A DNA stretch of 64,000 bases from Bradyrhizobium sp. NAS80.1 (GCF_001908205.1 NZ_LGHL01000006.1:1-64000); one strand, 5' to 3'. Shown: positions 43,871-53,989, counted from the stretch's first letter. Translations and numbers: made by a program. Notes: generated by a model from the letters alone, not told the origin.

Positions 43871-45457
43871 ATGCGTGGGGCGAGGAGGCGGCTTTTGCTG
43901 CTCGGAGGTGCGCTGTGCGTCATTGCAGCTGCGGCGCAAGCCGAAGGTGTCAAGCGCGGTGGAACCGCGGTCATTCACATGAATGCAGAGCAGGGTGTGT
44001 TGAACCCCGCGCTTCGTGCATCGACCGGCGTCTATCAGATCAGCGGCAAGTTCATGGAGCCGCTGATCGACAAGGCCTATGACGGCTATGTGGGCGTCCT
44101 CGCCACCGAGTGGTCATCCTCGGCTGACGGCAAGGCGATCACCTTCAAGCTGCGTGAGGGCGTGAAGTGGCACGATGGCAAGCCGTTCACCTGCGATGAC
44201 GTTGCCTTCACGGCCATGAACCTGTGGAAGAAGCTGCTGAACTATTCCACGACGCTGCAGGCGAATCTGGAAGCGGTTGATTGTCCGACGCCGCATACGG
44301 CGGTCTTCAAGTATTCGAAGCCGATGCCTCTCGAGCTTCTCGTGGCTGCGATGCCGGATCTCGGCCATCCGGTGCCGAAACATCTCTACGAAGGCACCGA
44401 CATCCTGAAGAATCCCTACAACCAGAAGCCTGTTGGCACCGGGCCGTTCAAGTTCGTCGAATACAAGCGCGGTGAGTACATCATCGGCGAGCGCAACAAG
44501 GATTACTGGCGCGGCAAGGAGTATCCTTACCTCGATCGCGTGATCTGGCGTTTCATCCCGGACAAGGCGGCCGCCGCGGCGGCGCTGGAAGCCGGTGAAA
44601 TGCATGAGTCCGGCTTCAACGGCATTTCCATGGAAGACATGGTGCGCCTGAGCAAGGATCCGCGCTTCGACGTGGGTCCCAAGGGGTTCGAGAACAACGT
44701 CGCTCATTCGACGATCGAGTTCAATCTTCGTAATCCGATCCTCTCCGATCTTCGCGTCCGTCAGGCGATCTACCACGCGCTCGACACCGACTTCGCGCTG
44801 AAGACGATCATGCGCGGCTACGGCAAGCCCGGACGAGGTCCGATTCCGAGTGCGGCGGGGGCCAACTACACCGACGAGGTGCAGACCTATCCCTATAATG
44901 TCGAAAAGGCGAAAGCCCTGCTCGACGAGGCCGGCTACAAACCGGACGCCAAAGGCATCCGCTTCAAACTCAAGCATCGTCCGGCGCCGTGGGGTGAGTA
45001 TACCCAGTTGTGGGGCGAGTATTTTGCTCAGGCCATGAAGCAGGTCGGCATCAGCGTCGAACTCGTCACCAACGATGCGCCGGGCTTCCTGAACGGTGTC
45101 TATCGCGACCACGATTTCGACACCGCCAGCGGCTGGCACCAGTTTCGGGCCGACCCAGCCGTCTCCACCACCGTCTGGCTTCGCTCGGGCGCTCCGGTCG
45201 GGACCGCGTGGTCCAACCAGTTCGGCTACAAGTCCGACAAAATGGATGACCTGATCGACGCGGCGGCGGTCGAACTCGACTCTGCCAAGCGCGCGAACCT
45301 CTATCATCAGGCTCAGAAGCTCGAGATGACGGATCTGCCGGTCATCTTCGCCATGGAGCATCCGTTCCTTGGCATCACCAACAAGAAGCTCAAGAACCAC
45401 CACAACACGCCGCGCTGGGACTCTTCCAGCTGGTACGACGTGTGGCTTGATCAGTAA
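43871..45457 (+). CDS. ABC transporter substrate-binding protein, peptide/opine family (SBP_bac_5)
   Basis: The ATG at 43871 with AGGAA upstream gives 528 residues. A signal peptide (RRLLLLGGALCVIAAAAQAEG) precedes the mature protein. The conserved SBP_bac_5 segments are LATEWSSSADGKAITFKLREGVKWHDGKPF (cut here to KLREGVKWHDGKPF) and ALDTDFALKTI. It captures a peptide-like or amino-acid-derived ligand in the periplasm. It heads the operon of two permeases and a fused ATPase, then catabolic enzymes. Nothing in the sequence names the ligand. The enzymes that follow suggest a cysteine-derived heterocycle or N-acyl amino acid. Confidence 0.92.
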   Translation: MRGARRRLLLLGGALCVIAAAAQAEGVKRGGTAVIHMNAEQGVLNPALRASTGVYQISGKFMEPLIDKAYDGYVGVLATEWSSSADGKAITFKLREGVKWHDGKPFTCDDVAFTAMNLWKKLLNYSTTLQANLEAVDCPTPHTAVFKYSKPMPLELLVAAMPDLGHPVPKHLYEGTDILKNPYNQKPVGTGPFKFVEYKRGEYIIGERNKDYWRGKEYPYLDRVIWRFIPDKAAAAAALEAGEMHESGFNGISMEDMVRLSKDPRFDVGPKGFENNVAHSTIEFNLRNPILSDLRVRQAIYHALDTDFALKTIMRGYGKPGRGPIPSAAGANYTDEVQTYPYNVEKAKALLDEAGYKPDAKGIRFKLKHRPAPWGEYTQLWGEYFAQAMKQVGISVELVTNDAPGFLNGVYRDHDFDTASGWHQFRADPAVSTTVWLRSGAPVGTAWSNQFGYKSDKMDDLIDAAAVELDSAKRANLYHQAQKLEMTDLPVIFAMEHPFLGITNKKLKNHHNTPRWDSSSWYDVWLDQ

Positions 45458-45511
45458 GCCGACCGGCCAGGGCGTTCGACGCTCTGGCCGCTCTTAACGG
45501 AGCATGGCGAC

Positions 45512-46502
45512 ATGAGCCTTCTGGTTCCCCCCGCTTCTAACCTACACCGTGCGCCGCCTGGTTCAGGCGATTCCGACCATCATTCTGATCATGATCGGCA
45601 GTTTCCTCCTGATCAAGCTGGCGCCCGGCGATACCGTTGACGCTCTGGTGGGCGACATGGGTGGTGCGGACCCCGCATTCGTGGCGAGGCTGCGGGCCGA
45701 ATACGGTCTCGATCAATCGGTCTTTGTTCAGCTGTGGCGCTACATGCTCAAGCTCGTGCAGCTCGATTTCGGCTGGTCCTACGTCTACGAGCAGCCTGTC
45801 ATCGAGGTTCTGATGTCTCGCCTCGCCAACACGTTGCTCCTGATGGTCAGTTCGCTGGTCGTAGCGTTCACGTTCGGCGTGGCGCTCGGCGCAATTGCCG
45901 CCCGGCGCGCCTACTCATGGACCGACAACATGATTTCGACGCTTGGCCTCGTCTTCTACGCCATGCCGTCGTTCTTCCTCAGCTTGCTGTTGATTCTCAT
46001 TTTCTCCGTGAAGCTCGGGTGGCTTCCGGTCGGTGGCATTCGCACGATCGGCGCATTCAAGACGGGATGGGCAGACGTCGCCGATGTGGCGCGCCATCTG
46101 GTGATGCCGACCGCCGCCCTCTCGTTGATCTATCTCGCCTTCTATATGCGCCTGATGCGCACGAGCGTGCTGGAGGTGATGGATCTCGATTTCGTGCGCA
46201 CCGCCCGCGCCAAGGGCGCGGGTGGCGCGCGGCTTATGTTTCACCATGTCATGCGCAATGCACTGCTGCCGGTGGTAACGCTGCTCGGCCTGCAATTCTC
46301 CACTGTCCTTGGCGGCTCAGTCGTCGTTGAAACGATCTTTTCCCTGCCGGGGATAGGGCAGCTTGCCTACACCTCCGTGGTCAAGCGCGATCTCAACACC
46401 CTGATGGGGATCATTGCGCTCAGCTCGATCATCGTCGTGATCGTCAATGTGCTGACCGACCTCATCTATGCCTGGCTCGACCCGCGGATCGAACTGAAAT
46501 GA
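45512..46502 (+). CDS. Peptide-type ABC permease, DppB-like (interrupted by a frameshift near the start)
   Basis: The ATG at 45512 has GGAG eight bases upstream, but its frame runs out unless the C6 run at 45527-45532 is read as five. Then the start is MSLLVPPLLTYTVRRLVQ and the protein has 329 residues. Without repair only a GTG at 45549 opens the frame. It has six membrane helices, the DppB periplasmic loop and an EAA loop in FVRTARAKGAGG. It forms a channel with the DppC-like partner, whose ATG overlaps its stop. Confidence 0.88.
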
Positions 46503-47425
46503 CCCATCCGGACACCAGCGTTGCGTCAAGGCCACTTCCGGCCGCGAGTCCCGCGCCGATAGCTCTCCCAGACATTGATCTCGCGCAGACGCGCAGCCTC
46601 GTGCTCTGGCGTCGCTTTCGACGGAATCGCGCCGCTCTTCTTGGCCTCATTCTGTTCGTTGCCGTCGTGCTGATGGCGGCTCTCGCCGATGTCGTGACGC
46701 CCGGTGATCCGCTTCGCATTGCCGGATCGCCACTGACGGATCCGCTGACTGTCGCCAGCAATCCCTGGGGGACGGACCAGCTCGGCCGCGACATCATGTC
46801 GGGCATCTTCCACGGCGCGCGTATTTCGCTGGCCATCGGCGTCGTTGCCACGGTGATCTCGATCGCTATCGGCGTCGTGATCGGCGCGGTTGCGGGATAT
46901 TTCGGCGGGCGGATCGATGGTGCGCTGATGCGCGTCACCGAAGCCTTTCAGACAATACCGAGCTTCGTTCTGCTGCTGACGCTCGTCGCCATCTTTGGCT
47001 CGAGCATCGAGATTATCGTGATCGCCATCGGCATCGTGTCCTGGACGGCGCCGGCGCGTATGGTGCGCGCCGAGTTCATGTCGCTGCGCAGACGCGAGTT
47101 CGTGGATGCGGCGCGTAATCTGGGCGTCAGCGACATGTCGATCATCTTTCGCGAGATTCTGCCGAATGCGCTGCCGCCGGTCGTGGTTTTCGCGTCGGTC
47201 GTCATGGCGAACTCGATCCTCATGGAAAGCGCGCTTGCCTTTCTCGGGCTTGGCGATCCGAACTACGCGAGTTGGGGCAACATGATCGGCCAGGGTCGCG
47301 CAGTGCTGCGCACGGCCTGGTTTTGCTCGGTCATTCCGGGCGTCGCAATCCTTCTCACGGTTCTCTCCTTCAGCCTGATGGGCGAAGGTCTGAACGATGC
47401 ACTCAATCCGAGGCAGAAAAGATGA
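46499..47425 (+). CDS. Peptide-type ABC permease, DppC-like
   Basis: The product has 308 residues: an N-terminal cytoplasmic stretch, five to six helices and the typical WGTDQLGRDIMSGIFHGARISL block of DppC/OppC (shown in part: GTDQLGRDIMSG). FVDAARNLGVSDMSII holds the EAA docking loop. It overlaps the preceding and following genes by four bases each, so the transporter genes are translated as a unit. Confidence 0.93.
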   Translation: MTHPDTSVASRPLPAASPAPIALPDIDLAQTRSLVLWRRFRRNRAALLGLILFVAVVLMAALADVVTPGDPLRIAGSPLTDPLTVASNPWGTDQLGRDIMSGIFHGARISLAIGVVATVISIAIGVVIGAVAGYFGGRIDGALMRVTEAFQTIPSFVLLLTLVAIFGSSIEIIVIAIGIVSWTAPARMVRAEFMSLRRREFVDAARNLGVSDMSIIFREILPNALPPVVVFASVVMANSILMESALAFLGLGDPNYASWGNMIGQGRAVLRTAWFCSVIPGVAILLTVLSFSLMGEGLNDALNPRQKR

Positions 47426-49063
47426 CCCGCGAGCGTAAGACCATTCTTGATGTTCGCGACCTCCAGATTACTTTGCCGGCGGGGGGGCGACCGTCCCCAT
47501 GCCTTGTGGGATTTCAACCTGACCGTCGGCGAGGGCGAGATCGTTTGCCTCGTCGGGGAAAGCGGCTCCGGAAAGTCTCTGGCTGCCAATGCAGTGATGC
47601 GGCTCCTCCCTGAACCCCATGTTCGTGTCTCGCAGGGAACGATCAGTCTCGACGGACAGGATCTGCTTTCTTTGTCCGAGGCTGAGATGCGCGCTATCCG
47701 CGGCGATCGGATGGCGATGATCTTTCAGGAGCCCATGACGGCGCTCAACCCGCAGAAGACGGTGGGCTGGCAGATCGACGAGGTGTTGCGGCTGCACACC
47801 AACCTGAACAAGGCCGGCCGCAAGGCGCGCGCACTGGAAATCCTGGGCGATGTGCATATCCCGGCTCCCGCGTCGACCTACAATGCCTACCCGCATCAGA
47901 TTTCCGGCGGCCAGCGTCAGCGTGTCATGATCGCGATGGCGCTGGTGCTCAAGCCGCGGCTGATTATCGCCGATGAGCCGACAACGGCGCTCGATGTCAC
48001 CACGCAGAAACAGATCCTGAAGCTCATCAAGGATCTGCAACAGGCGCAGGGAACCGGCATTCTGTTCATTACCCACGACTTCGGCGTGGTGGCGGAAATC
48101 GCTGACCGCATCGCGGTTCTTCGCCTGGGAGAACTGGTGGAGCAAGGGCCGGCCGCACAGATTCTTCGAAGCCCGCAACATCCGTATACGCGCAAGCTCA
48201 TCGCCGCGGTGCCCGCGTTGACGCCGCCTCCGGAGAAGCCCGCATCGGGCGAACCGCTGGTTCTCGAAGCGCGCAGCCTTCGCAAGACATTCGCGGCGCG
48301 CGGCGGCTACCTGTCCGGCAAGCGCAATCCGGTGATCGCTGTGAAGGATCTTTCCTTCCAGCTTCGTCGTGGCGAAACGTTGGGTGTCGTCGGCGAAAGC
48401 GGCTCGGGTAAGACGACGGTTTCGCGCATCGTCACGCGGCTACTGGAATCAGACAGCGGCGAGGTCCGCATCGATGGGCGCGACCTGATTTCGGCTTCGA
48501 AAACCGAGTTGCGGGCGTTGCGAAAAGACATCCAGATGGTGTTCCAGGACCCGATGGCTTCGCTCAATCCGCGGCGGCGGGTTGTGGAGTTGATTGCGCA
48601 GGGGCCCATTGTTCAAGGCGTTGCGAAGGATGTCGCTCACGCGCGGGCGCGCGAACTGCTTTCGTTGGTCGAGCTGCCGCCGGCGGCGGCCGAGCGCTAT
48701 CCACACGAGTTCTCGGGCGGTCAGCGCCAGCGCATCGGCATTGCCCGCGCATTGGCGATGGAGCCGCGCGTAATTGTCGCCGACGAGCCGGTCTCCGCTC
48801 TCGATGTGTCGGTGCAGGCGCAGGTTCTGAAGCTTCTCGCCGATCTTCGTGATCGTTTGCACTTGTCGCTTCTCTTCGTCACGCATGACCTCCGGGTCGC
48901 CGCCCAGCTCTGCGACAAGGTGATCGTCATGTCGAAGGGCGAGATCGTGGAAGCCGGCCCGACTGCGCGGGTCTTCGCCAATCCGGAGCACCCTTACACC
49001 CGCTCGTTGCTCGATTCCATTCCGGGCCGTGACTGGGAGCCGCCTGTTTGCAACGTGGCGTGA
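47422..49063 (+). CDS. Fused dipeptide-type ABC ATPase (DppD-DppF like, two nucleotide-binding domains; frameshift near the start)
   Basis: The ATG at 47422 overlaps the permease stop, but its frame breaks at the run of seven G at 47481-47487. With six G the start reads TLPAGGDRPHALWDFNL and the protein has 546 residues. Two complete ATPase halves are visible: Walker A GESGSGKS and GESGSGKTT, signatures ISGGQRQRV and FSGGQRQRI, and Walker B IIADEPTTALD and IVADEPVSALD. Each half has the family C-terminal oligopeptide extension (HPYTR). It powers the peptide-type importer. The fused form is common in alphaproteobacteria. Confidence 0.92.
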
Positions 49064-49095
49064 CGGACAGCGCACGCTCAAGGATCTGAACACGG

Positions 49096-50409
49096 ATGAC
49101 AAAGACAACTTCAACTGCCGTTTTCCCCAAGTCGATCTGGGCCGAGACGGCACCATCCCGCACGCCGGCTCAACCGCTCAAGGGTGCGGTGGACGCCGAC
49201 ACAGTGATCGTGGGCGGCGGGCTCAGTGGCCTGTCCGCGGCCCTTCACCTCGCGCGGCTGGGACAGAAAGTCGTGCTCCTGGAAGCGATGGCGGTGGGCT
49301 GGGGTGCATCCGGGCGTAACAATGGACAGGTCATTCCAACCCTGACCTCCGCCGAGCCGGACGCCATCGTCAAGCGCTATGGCGACGTGGGCGAGCGTTT
49401 CGTCCGGCTGATCGGAAATAGCGCGAGCGTGTTGTTCGACCTCGTTCGCGAAGAGGGCATGGCAGCCGAGGCGGAGCAGGCCGGCTGGTTTCAACCGGCC
49501 CATTCGCCGGGAAGAATACGTCTCTCGAGAATGCGCGTTGAAGCCTGGAATCGATTTGGCTTTCCGGCGCGCCTGCTCGACCGGGATGAATCCCGCGCGC
49601 TGCTCGGCTCGGATTTCTGGTATGGCGGAATGTTCAATCCGACTGGTGGTCATGTCAATCCGCTGGCGCTAGCTCGCGGATTTGCAGCGGCTGCGGAAAA
49701 GCATGGTGCCATCATCCACGAAGGAAGTCCGGCCACGGGCTGGCAGCGCGGCGCAACCGGCTGGGTCGTTACGACGGCCACTGGATCGGTGAAGGCAAAG
49801 AACCTTCTGCTCTGCACGAATGCGTACACCGGCGAGATCATTCCGGGTCTTGCCAGCCGTCTGGCTCGTACGATCGTGCCGGTGCTCGCCTGGCAGGTCG
49901 CGACTGCGCCGCTCTCGGACAATCTTCGCGGCATGATTTTGCCTGGCAGGCAGGCCGTCTCCGACACGCGCGGCGATCTCAGGTTCTTCCGCTACGATGC
50001 GCGCAATCGGTTGATCACCGGTGGCAACGTCATCGGACCGCATGATGTCGGCCGCCGTGTGGCTCAGAAGGCCGGGCAGAGCTTGGCCGACGCCTTTCCG
50101 GAGCTTGGAGTGCCTCAGATGACGCACACCTGGAGCGGCTATATCGGAATGACCTGGGATCGCTTCCCGCGCGTTCACAATCTCGGCCCCAATGGTTGGG
50201 CATGGATCGGCTGCAATGGCCGCGGTGTTGCGCTTGGTGTCTCGCTTGGCCGGGAAATGGCGCGCGCCGTTTCAGGCGACGCGATCTCAACGCTCGCATT
50301 GCCGGTTTCCGAGCCGCATCCACTGCCCTTCCACAGCATTGCCCGGCGCATTGCCCCGACCTATCTGGCCTGGCTGCGCCGCAAAGACAAAATTGAAATG
50401 AAAGCCTGA
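49096..50409 (+). CDS. FAD-dependent oxidoreductase (DAO family, PuuB/glycine-oxidase-like)
   Basis: The product has 437 residues. The Rossmann motif VIVGGGLSGLSAAL (about residue 38) binds FAD and a GRNNGQVIPTL block follows, characteristic of the gamma-glutamylputrescine oxidase group of DAO enzymes. The C-terminus has the second FAD contact GWAWIGCNGRGVALG. No signal peptide is seen. Enzymes of this family oxidise secondary or primary amines and amino acids. In this cluster it may dehydrogenate a thiazolidine-like ring amine or an N-substituted amino acid, but the substrate is unknown. It starts 32 bases after the ABC ATPase gene. Confidence 0.88.
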   Translation: MTKTTSTAVFPKSIWAETAPSRTPAQPLKGAVDADTVIVGGGLSGLSAALHLARLGQKVVLLEAMAVGWGASGRNNGQVIPTLTSAEPDAIVKRYGDVGERFVRLIGNSASVLFDLVREEGMAAEAEQAGWFQPAHSPGRIRLSRMRVEAWNRFGFPARLLDRDESRALLGSDFWYGGMFNPTGGHVNPLALARGFAAAAEKHGAIIHEGSPATGWQRGATGWVVTTATGSVKAKNLLLCTNAYTGEIIPGLASRLARTIVPVLAWQVATAPLSDNLRGMILPGRQAVSDTRGDLRFFRYDARNRLITGGNVIGPHDVGRRVAQKAGQSLADAFPELGVPQMTHTWSGYIGMTWDRFPRVHNLGPNGWAWIGCNGRGVALGVSLGREMARAVSGDAISTLALPVSEPHPLPFHSIARRIAPTYLAWLRRKDKIEMKA

Positions 50410-50413
50410 ACGG

Positions 50414-50917
50414 ATGGATCAACCGATGAAAGACATGCCTATCCTCGAGCGTCGGCGCATCGAGGCGCAAATCCTCAAGCACGTTCACGAAGTGATCGAG
50501 GCGCGATCCGGGACCGAGGAAGCCGATGCCGTGATCGGCACGGCCGTCAGCCGGTCGGCCATCGACCAGGGACGGGAGCTCGCGAGTGCCCTGGGACACA
50601 CGCCCGATTTGCAGGATTTCGCGGATATCATGCCGGCGTGGACGAAAGAGGATGCCCTGCGGGTCGAGATGGTAGAGGCGACCTCAGAGAAACTCGAGTT
50701 CAACATCGTGCGGTGCCGGTACGCCGAGATGTATCGTGAGATGGGCCTTGGCCGCATCGGTCATCTGCTCTCGTGCAATCGCGATGGTGATTTCTGCGTT
50801 GGTTACAATCCAAAGATGAAGCTGACGCGCACGCAAACAATCATGAGCGGAGCGAGCCATTGCGACTTCCGCTACCGCCTCGAACCGGACGCCGACACGA
50901 CCGGCAATTCGCGGTGA
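50414..50917 (+). CDS. L-2-amino-thiazoline-4-carboxylic acid hydrolase family protein
   Basis: The product has 167 residues (ATG at 50414, with another ATG at 50426). It matches the PF14196 ATC hydrolase family, with the conserved C-terminal run NPKMKLTRTQTIMSGASHCDF (given here as its core TIMSGASHCDFRY) that contains the invariant Cys and aromatic residues. The founding member opens the thiazoline ring of L-2-amino-thiazoline-4-carboxylate to N-carbamoyl-L-cysteine. It is followed 15 bases later by an M20 amidohydrolase, which could release L-cysteine. The family is not well explored, so a related heterocycle is equally possible. Confidence 0.85.
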   Translation: MDQPMKDMPILERRRIEAQILKHVHEVIEARSGTEEADAVIGTAVSRSAIDQGRELASALGHTPDLQDFADIMPAWTKEDALRVEMVEATSEKLEFNIVRCRYAEMYREMGLGRIGHLLSCNRDGDFCVGYNPKMKLTRTQTIMSGASHCDFRYRLEPDADTTGNSR

Positions 50918-50932
50918 ACGGAGAATAAGAAA

Positions 50933-52099
50933 ATGCCCGTCGACAATTGGGTGTCTGGGTGCCTTGACGAACTGGTTACCTTTCGTCGTGATCTTCATAG
51001 CAATCCGGAACTCTTGTACGATCTACCGCGGACGTCGGCGCAGGTTGCGAGTGCGTTGCGCAAGGCCGGCTGTGATGAAGTCGTCGAAGGTATCGGCAAG
51101 ACCGGCGTCGTCGCCGTCATTCGCGGCAAGAGCAACATTTCGGGTCGGGCAATCGGTCTGCGATCCGACATGGATGCCCTTCCGATTCACGAAACGACCG
51201 GAAAACCCTGGGCTTCGCAGACGCCCGGAAAGATGCATGCCTGCGGCCATGACGGCCACACCACCATGCTCCTCGGCGCAGCCATGGGGCTTGCGCAGAA
51301 CCGCAATTTCGACGGCACGGCCATCCTGATTTTTCAACCCGCCGAGGAAGGCGGCGCCGGTGCGCGCGCCATGATCGAGGACGGCCTGTTTCGTCGCTGG
51401 CCGGTCAGCGAGGTCTACGGCATGCACAACAAGCCGAACCTGCCGATCGGGGAATTCACGATTGCTCCGGGGCCTATCATGGGCTCGGTCGATATGATCG
51501 AGATCGAAATCGAAGGCGTCGGCGGTCATGCCGCTATGCCTCATCAGACCGTCGATCCGGCTCCGGTGATCGCGGCTGTCATTCAGGCGATCCAGACCAT
51601 CACCGCGCGCACCATCAACCCCATGGACTCCGCCGTGATTTCGATCACGACGATTCACGGGGGCGACGCATTCAACGTGATCCCACAGACCGTGCGCATG
51701 ACCGGAACGGTCCGGACGCTCAAGGATTCCGTTCGTGATCATGTCGAAGCGCGCCTTAACCAGGCGATTGCCGGCATTGCCGCGGCCTACGGCGCCAAGG
51801 GGAAGCTGGACTATTCACGTCACTACCCGGTGACGGTCAATCACGCGCAGGAAACGGAGCTGGCCGCGGTTGCCGCAGAAGCCGTGGCCGGCATCGGACG
51901 CGTGAGCCGCGATATGCCGGCTACGCTTGGCGGGGAGGATTTCGCCTTCATGCTCAATGAAGTTCCGGGCGCGATGATCAATATCGGCAACGGACCAAGC
52001 GCCGGCCTGCATCATCCATCCTATGACTTCAACGACGAAGCGATTGCCTGGGGTTGTTCCTATTGGTGTGAACTGGTGCGGCAGCGTTTGCCGCTCTGA
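50933..52099 (+). CDS. M20-family amidohydrolase (aminoacylase/N-carbamoyl-amino-acid-hydrolase-like)
   Basis: The product has 388 residues. The start FRRDLHSNPELLYD and metal-site motifs SDMDALPIHE, HACGHDGHTTM and QPAEEGGAGA (with the catalytic Glu pair) are typical of the M20 metallohydrolases of the hippurate/IAA-amino-acid and aminoacylase group. A dimerisation domain in the middle and a final GGEDFAFML segment are present. It cleaves an amide or carbamoyl group from an amino acid. After the ATC hydrolase it is the natural candidate for an N-carbamoyl-cysteine or N-acyl-cysteine step. GGAGAATAAG lies upstream of the ATG. Intact. Confidence 0.9.
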   Translation: MPVDNWVSGCLDELVTFRRDLHSNPELLYDLPRTSAQVASALRKAGCDEVVEGIGKTGVVAVIRGKSNISGRAIGLRSDMDALPIHETTGKPWASQTPGKMHACGHDGHTTMLLGAAMGLAQNRNFDGTAILIFQPAEEGGAGARAMIEDGLFRRWPVSEVYGMHNKPNLPIGEFTIAPGPIMGSVDMIEIEIEGVGGHAAMPHQTVDPAPVIAAVIQAIQTITARTINPMDSAVISITTIHGGDAFNVIPQTVRMTGTVRTLKDSVRDHVEARLNQAIAGIAAAYGAKGKLDYSRHYPVTVNHAQETELAAVAAEAVAGIGRVSRDMPATLGGEDFAFMLNEVPGAMINIGNGPSAGLHHPSYDFNDEAIAWGCSYWCELVRQRLPL

Positions 52100-52155
52100 A
52101 CCCGGTAGAAAACGAGTGAGGGGCCGCCGATCAGTTCGGTGGCCGGAGACTATTG

Positions 52156-53293
52156 ATGATGCAACAGTCAACTGCGACGATGAAGGCTGGCGTTTGCCCG
52201 GCGCCGGCCGCTCTTCCAGATTGTGCTGAGCGGGAGTGGACGCGAAACGCCATCGCCCGCCTGAAGGATGATGGCCGTCGTTCGGCTGATACACACCTGC
52301 TCAAACCGCTGTTTCCCGGCATGAAGGGAGTTTCGGTCTATCTCAAGGACGAAAGCACCCATCCGACTGGCAGCCTGAAGCACCGTTTGGCGCGTTCGCT
52401 TTTCCTCTACGGCATTTGCAACGGCAAGATTGGTCAGAACACGACGCTCGTCGAGGCATCCTCAGGATCCACGGCGGTTAGCGAAGCCTATTTCGCGCAG
52501 CTTCTTGGTCTGCCCTTTGTTGCGGTCATGCCGCGATCGACCAGCCGGCAGAAGATAGCGGCAATCCAGAGCTTCGGGGGCCAATGCCATTTTGTCGACC
52601 GGGCAAGCGACGTCTACGACGTGGCCATTCGTGCTGCCAACGAGACCGGCGGGTACTACCTCGATCAATTTACGAATGCCGAGCGGGCGACCGATTGGCG
52701 CGGCAACAACAATATCGCGGAGAGCATCTTCCACCAGATGGAGGGAGAGGAGTTTCCCATTCCGGAGTGGTTGGTGATGAGCGCCGGAACGGGCGGCACA
52801 TCCGCAACGCTGGGACGCTATATTCGCTACAGAAACCTCGAGACACGGCTTTGCGTAGTCGACGTGGAAAATTCCGCATTTTACGATGCCTGGCGCACGG
52901 GCGATCTGCAGGTGACTGCTTCGGGGTCGCGCATTGAGGGAATTGGCCGGCCGCGTGTCGAACCGTCCTTCGTGCCCGGTGTGATTGACCACATGATCCA
53001 GGTGCCGGATGCCGCCTCGATCGCTGCAGCACACGTTCTGTCCGAACGATTGTTCCGGCAGATCGGCGGTTCGACCGGAACGAACTTCTTCGGCCTCTGC
53101 TGGATTGCGGCCAATATGATGCAGGCCGGGCGCCGGGGGGTCAGTTGTCACACTGATCTGCGACGGCGGCCATCGCTACTCCGAAACTTTCTACAACCCG
53201 GCCTGGCTGCGGGAAAACGGCATCGATATCGATCCCTACCGTCGCATGCTCGACCGTTTCCTTGACCATGGCGAGTTCCTGCCACCGACTTGA
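52156..53293 (+). CDS. PLP-dependent cysteine-synthase-family enzyme, Cds1-type L-cysteine desulfhydrase-like (frameshift near the end)
   Basis: The ATG at 52156 gives 378 residues if the run of six G at 53135-53140 is read as five. The cofactor lysine is in [13 protein letters not shown] and a substrate-binding loop in [36 protein letters not shown] at the start resembles Cds1 desulfhydrases and their fungal relatives (segments shown short). The restored C-terminus is [20 protein letters not shown]. It would break L-cysteine into pyruvate, ammonia and sulphide, ending the route from the preceding hydrolases. Synthesis of cysteine is the alternative, but the operon context favours breakdown. 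Confidence 0.82.
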
Positions 53294-53359
53294 TGGCGCA
53301 ACTGAGCCACTCGGTGCCCTGCCATTGGCTGTTATCGATCTTCAAAAAACGAGTTGTCC

Positions 53360-53749
53360 ATGAAATCCGTCTCCACGAACGATGCCCCCGCCGCCATCGG
53401 CCCCTATTCGCAGGCGATTGTCGCAAACGGCTTGGTGTTCGTATCCGGCCAGCTTCCAATTGACCCTGCGACGGGGGAGTTCGTTTCAAACGACCCGGTT
53501 GAGCAGTGCAGGCAGTCGCTGCGCAACATCGAAGCGATCGCCAAGTCGGTCGGCGCCAACCTGTCGCGCGTGGTCAAGACGACGGTGCTGGTAAAGGATC
53601 TTTCCTGCTTCGCCGCAGTGAACGCTGCCTATGCGGAGTTCTTTCCGGGCGTGCCGCCGGCCCGTACCACCTTCGAGGCTTCCGCCCTTCCCAAGGGGGC
53701 ACTGGTGGAGATCGATGCCATCATCGCTCTGCGAGATGAGAAATCCTGA
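53360..53749 (+). CDS. RidA-family enamine/imine deaminase
   Basis: The ATG at 53360 gives 129 residues. The sequence has YSQAIVANGLVFVSGQLPID, KTTVLVKDL and the conserved PPARTTFEASALPKGALVEID (short parts), with the Arg that deaminates 2-aminoacrylate and the final Glu. RidA hydrolyses reactive enamines and imines set free by PLP enzymes. In this operon it would detoxify aminoacrylate formed by the preceding cysteine desulfhydrase, a coherent last step. Spacing of 66 bases from the previous gene suggests the same transcript. Confidence 0.92.
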   Translation: MKSVSTNDAPAAIGPYSQAIVANGLVFVSGQLPIDPATGEFVSNDPVEQCRQSLRNIEAIAKSVGANLSRVVKTTVLVKDLSCFAAVNAAYAEFFPGVPPARTTFEASALPKGALVEIDAIIALRDEKS

Positions 53750-53830
53750 GATCGATCTTCGAAACGTCAAATCGCTAGAACCGGCTTGCTGCCTTTCGCC
53801 GACCATCGAGGTCCGCAATGGCCACTTCGG

Positions 53831-53989
53831 TTCTGGAGTACGTGACAACTCATCCCTCTGCACGTGCGCACTGACCAGCTTCAAGCGGCCATCGGCGATC
53901 CGCCTGAGAATTGCATCGAGCACGGCAGGATCTGCGGCGATCAGGTCGTGGATGTTGCTGTCGAGCATGATTCGCTTTGGTGTGTGCAT
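53831..53989 (-). pseudogene. N-terminal fragment of a PIN-domain protein, truncated
   Basis: A minus-strand frame opening at 53989 encodes RIMLDSNIHDLIAADPAVLDAI and then VSAHVQRDELSRTPE (short parts), the start of a PIN-type ribonuclease with the first metal-binding Asp in LDSN. Beyond about residue 53 the family resemblance stops and the frame runs antisense into ridA, so the rest of the domain is missing. It appears to be a remnant of a toxin gene cut off at its 3-prime end. The putative partner upstream (54049-54211) is also damaged. Confidence 0.6.

Noticed and set aside
43634..43978. N-terminal extension of the VOC protein to 43978
   Set aside because: It would run through the AT-rich divergent promoter and the start of the ABC binding-protein gene; ATG 43633 fits the family start.
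44114..45403. 429-residue open frame on the minus strand
   Set aside because: Antisense shadow of the peptide-type binding-protein gene; no domain and no ribosome-binding site.
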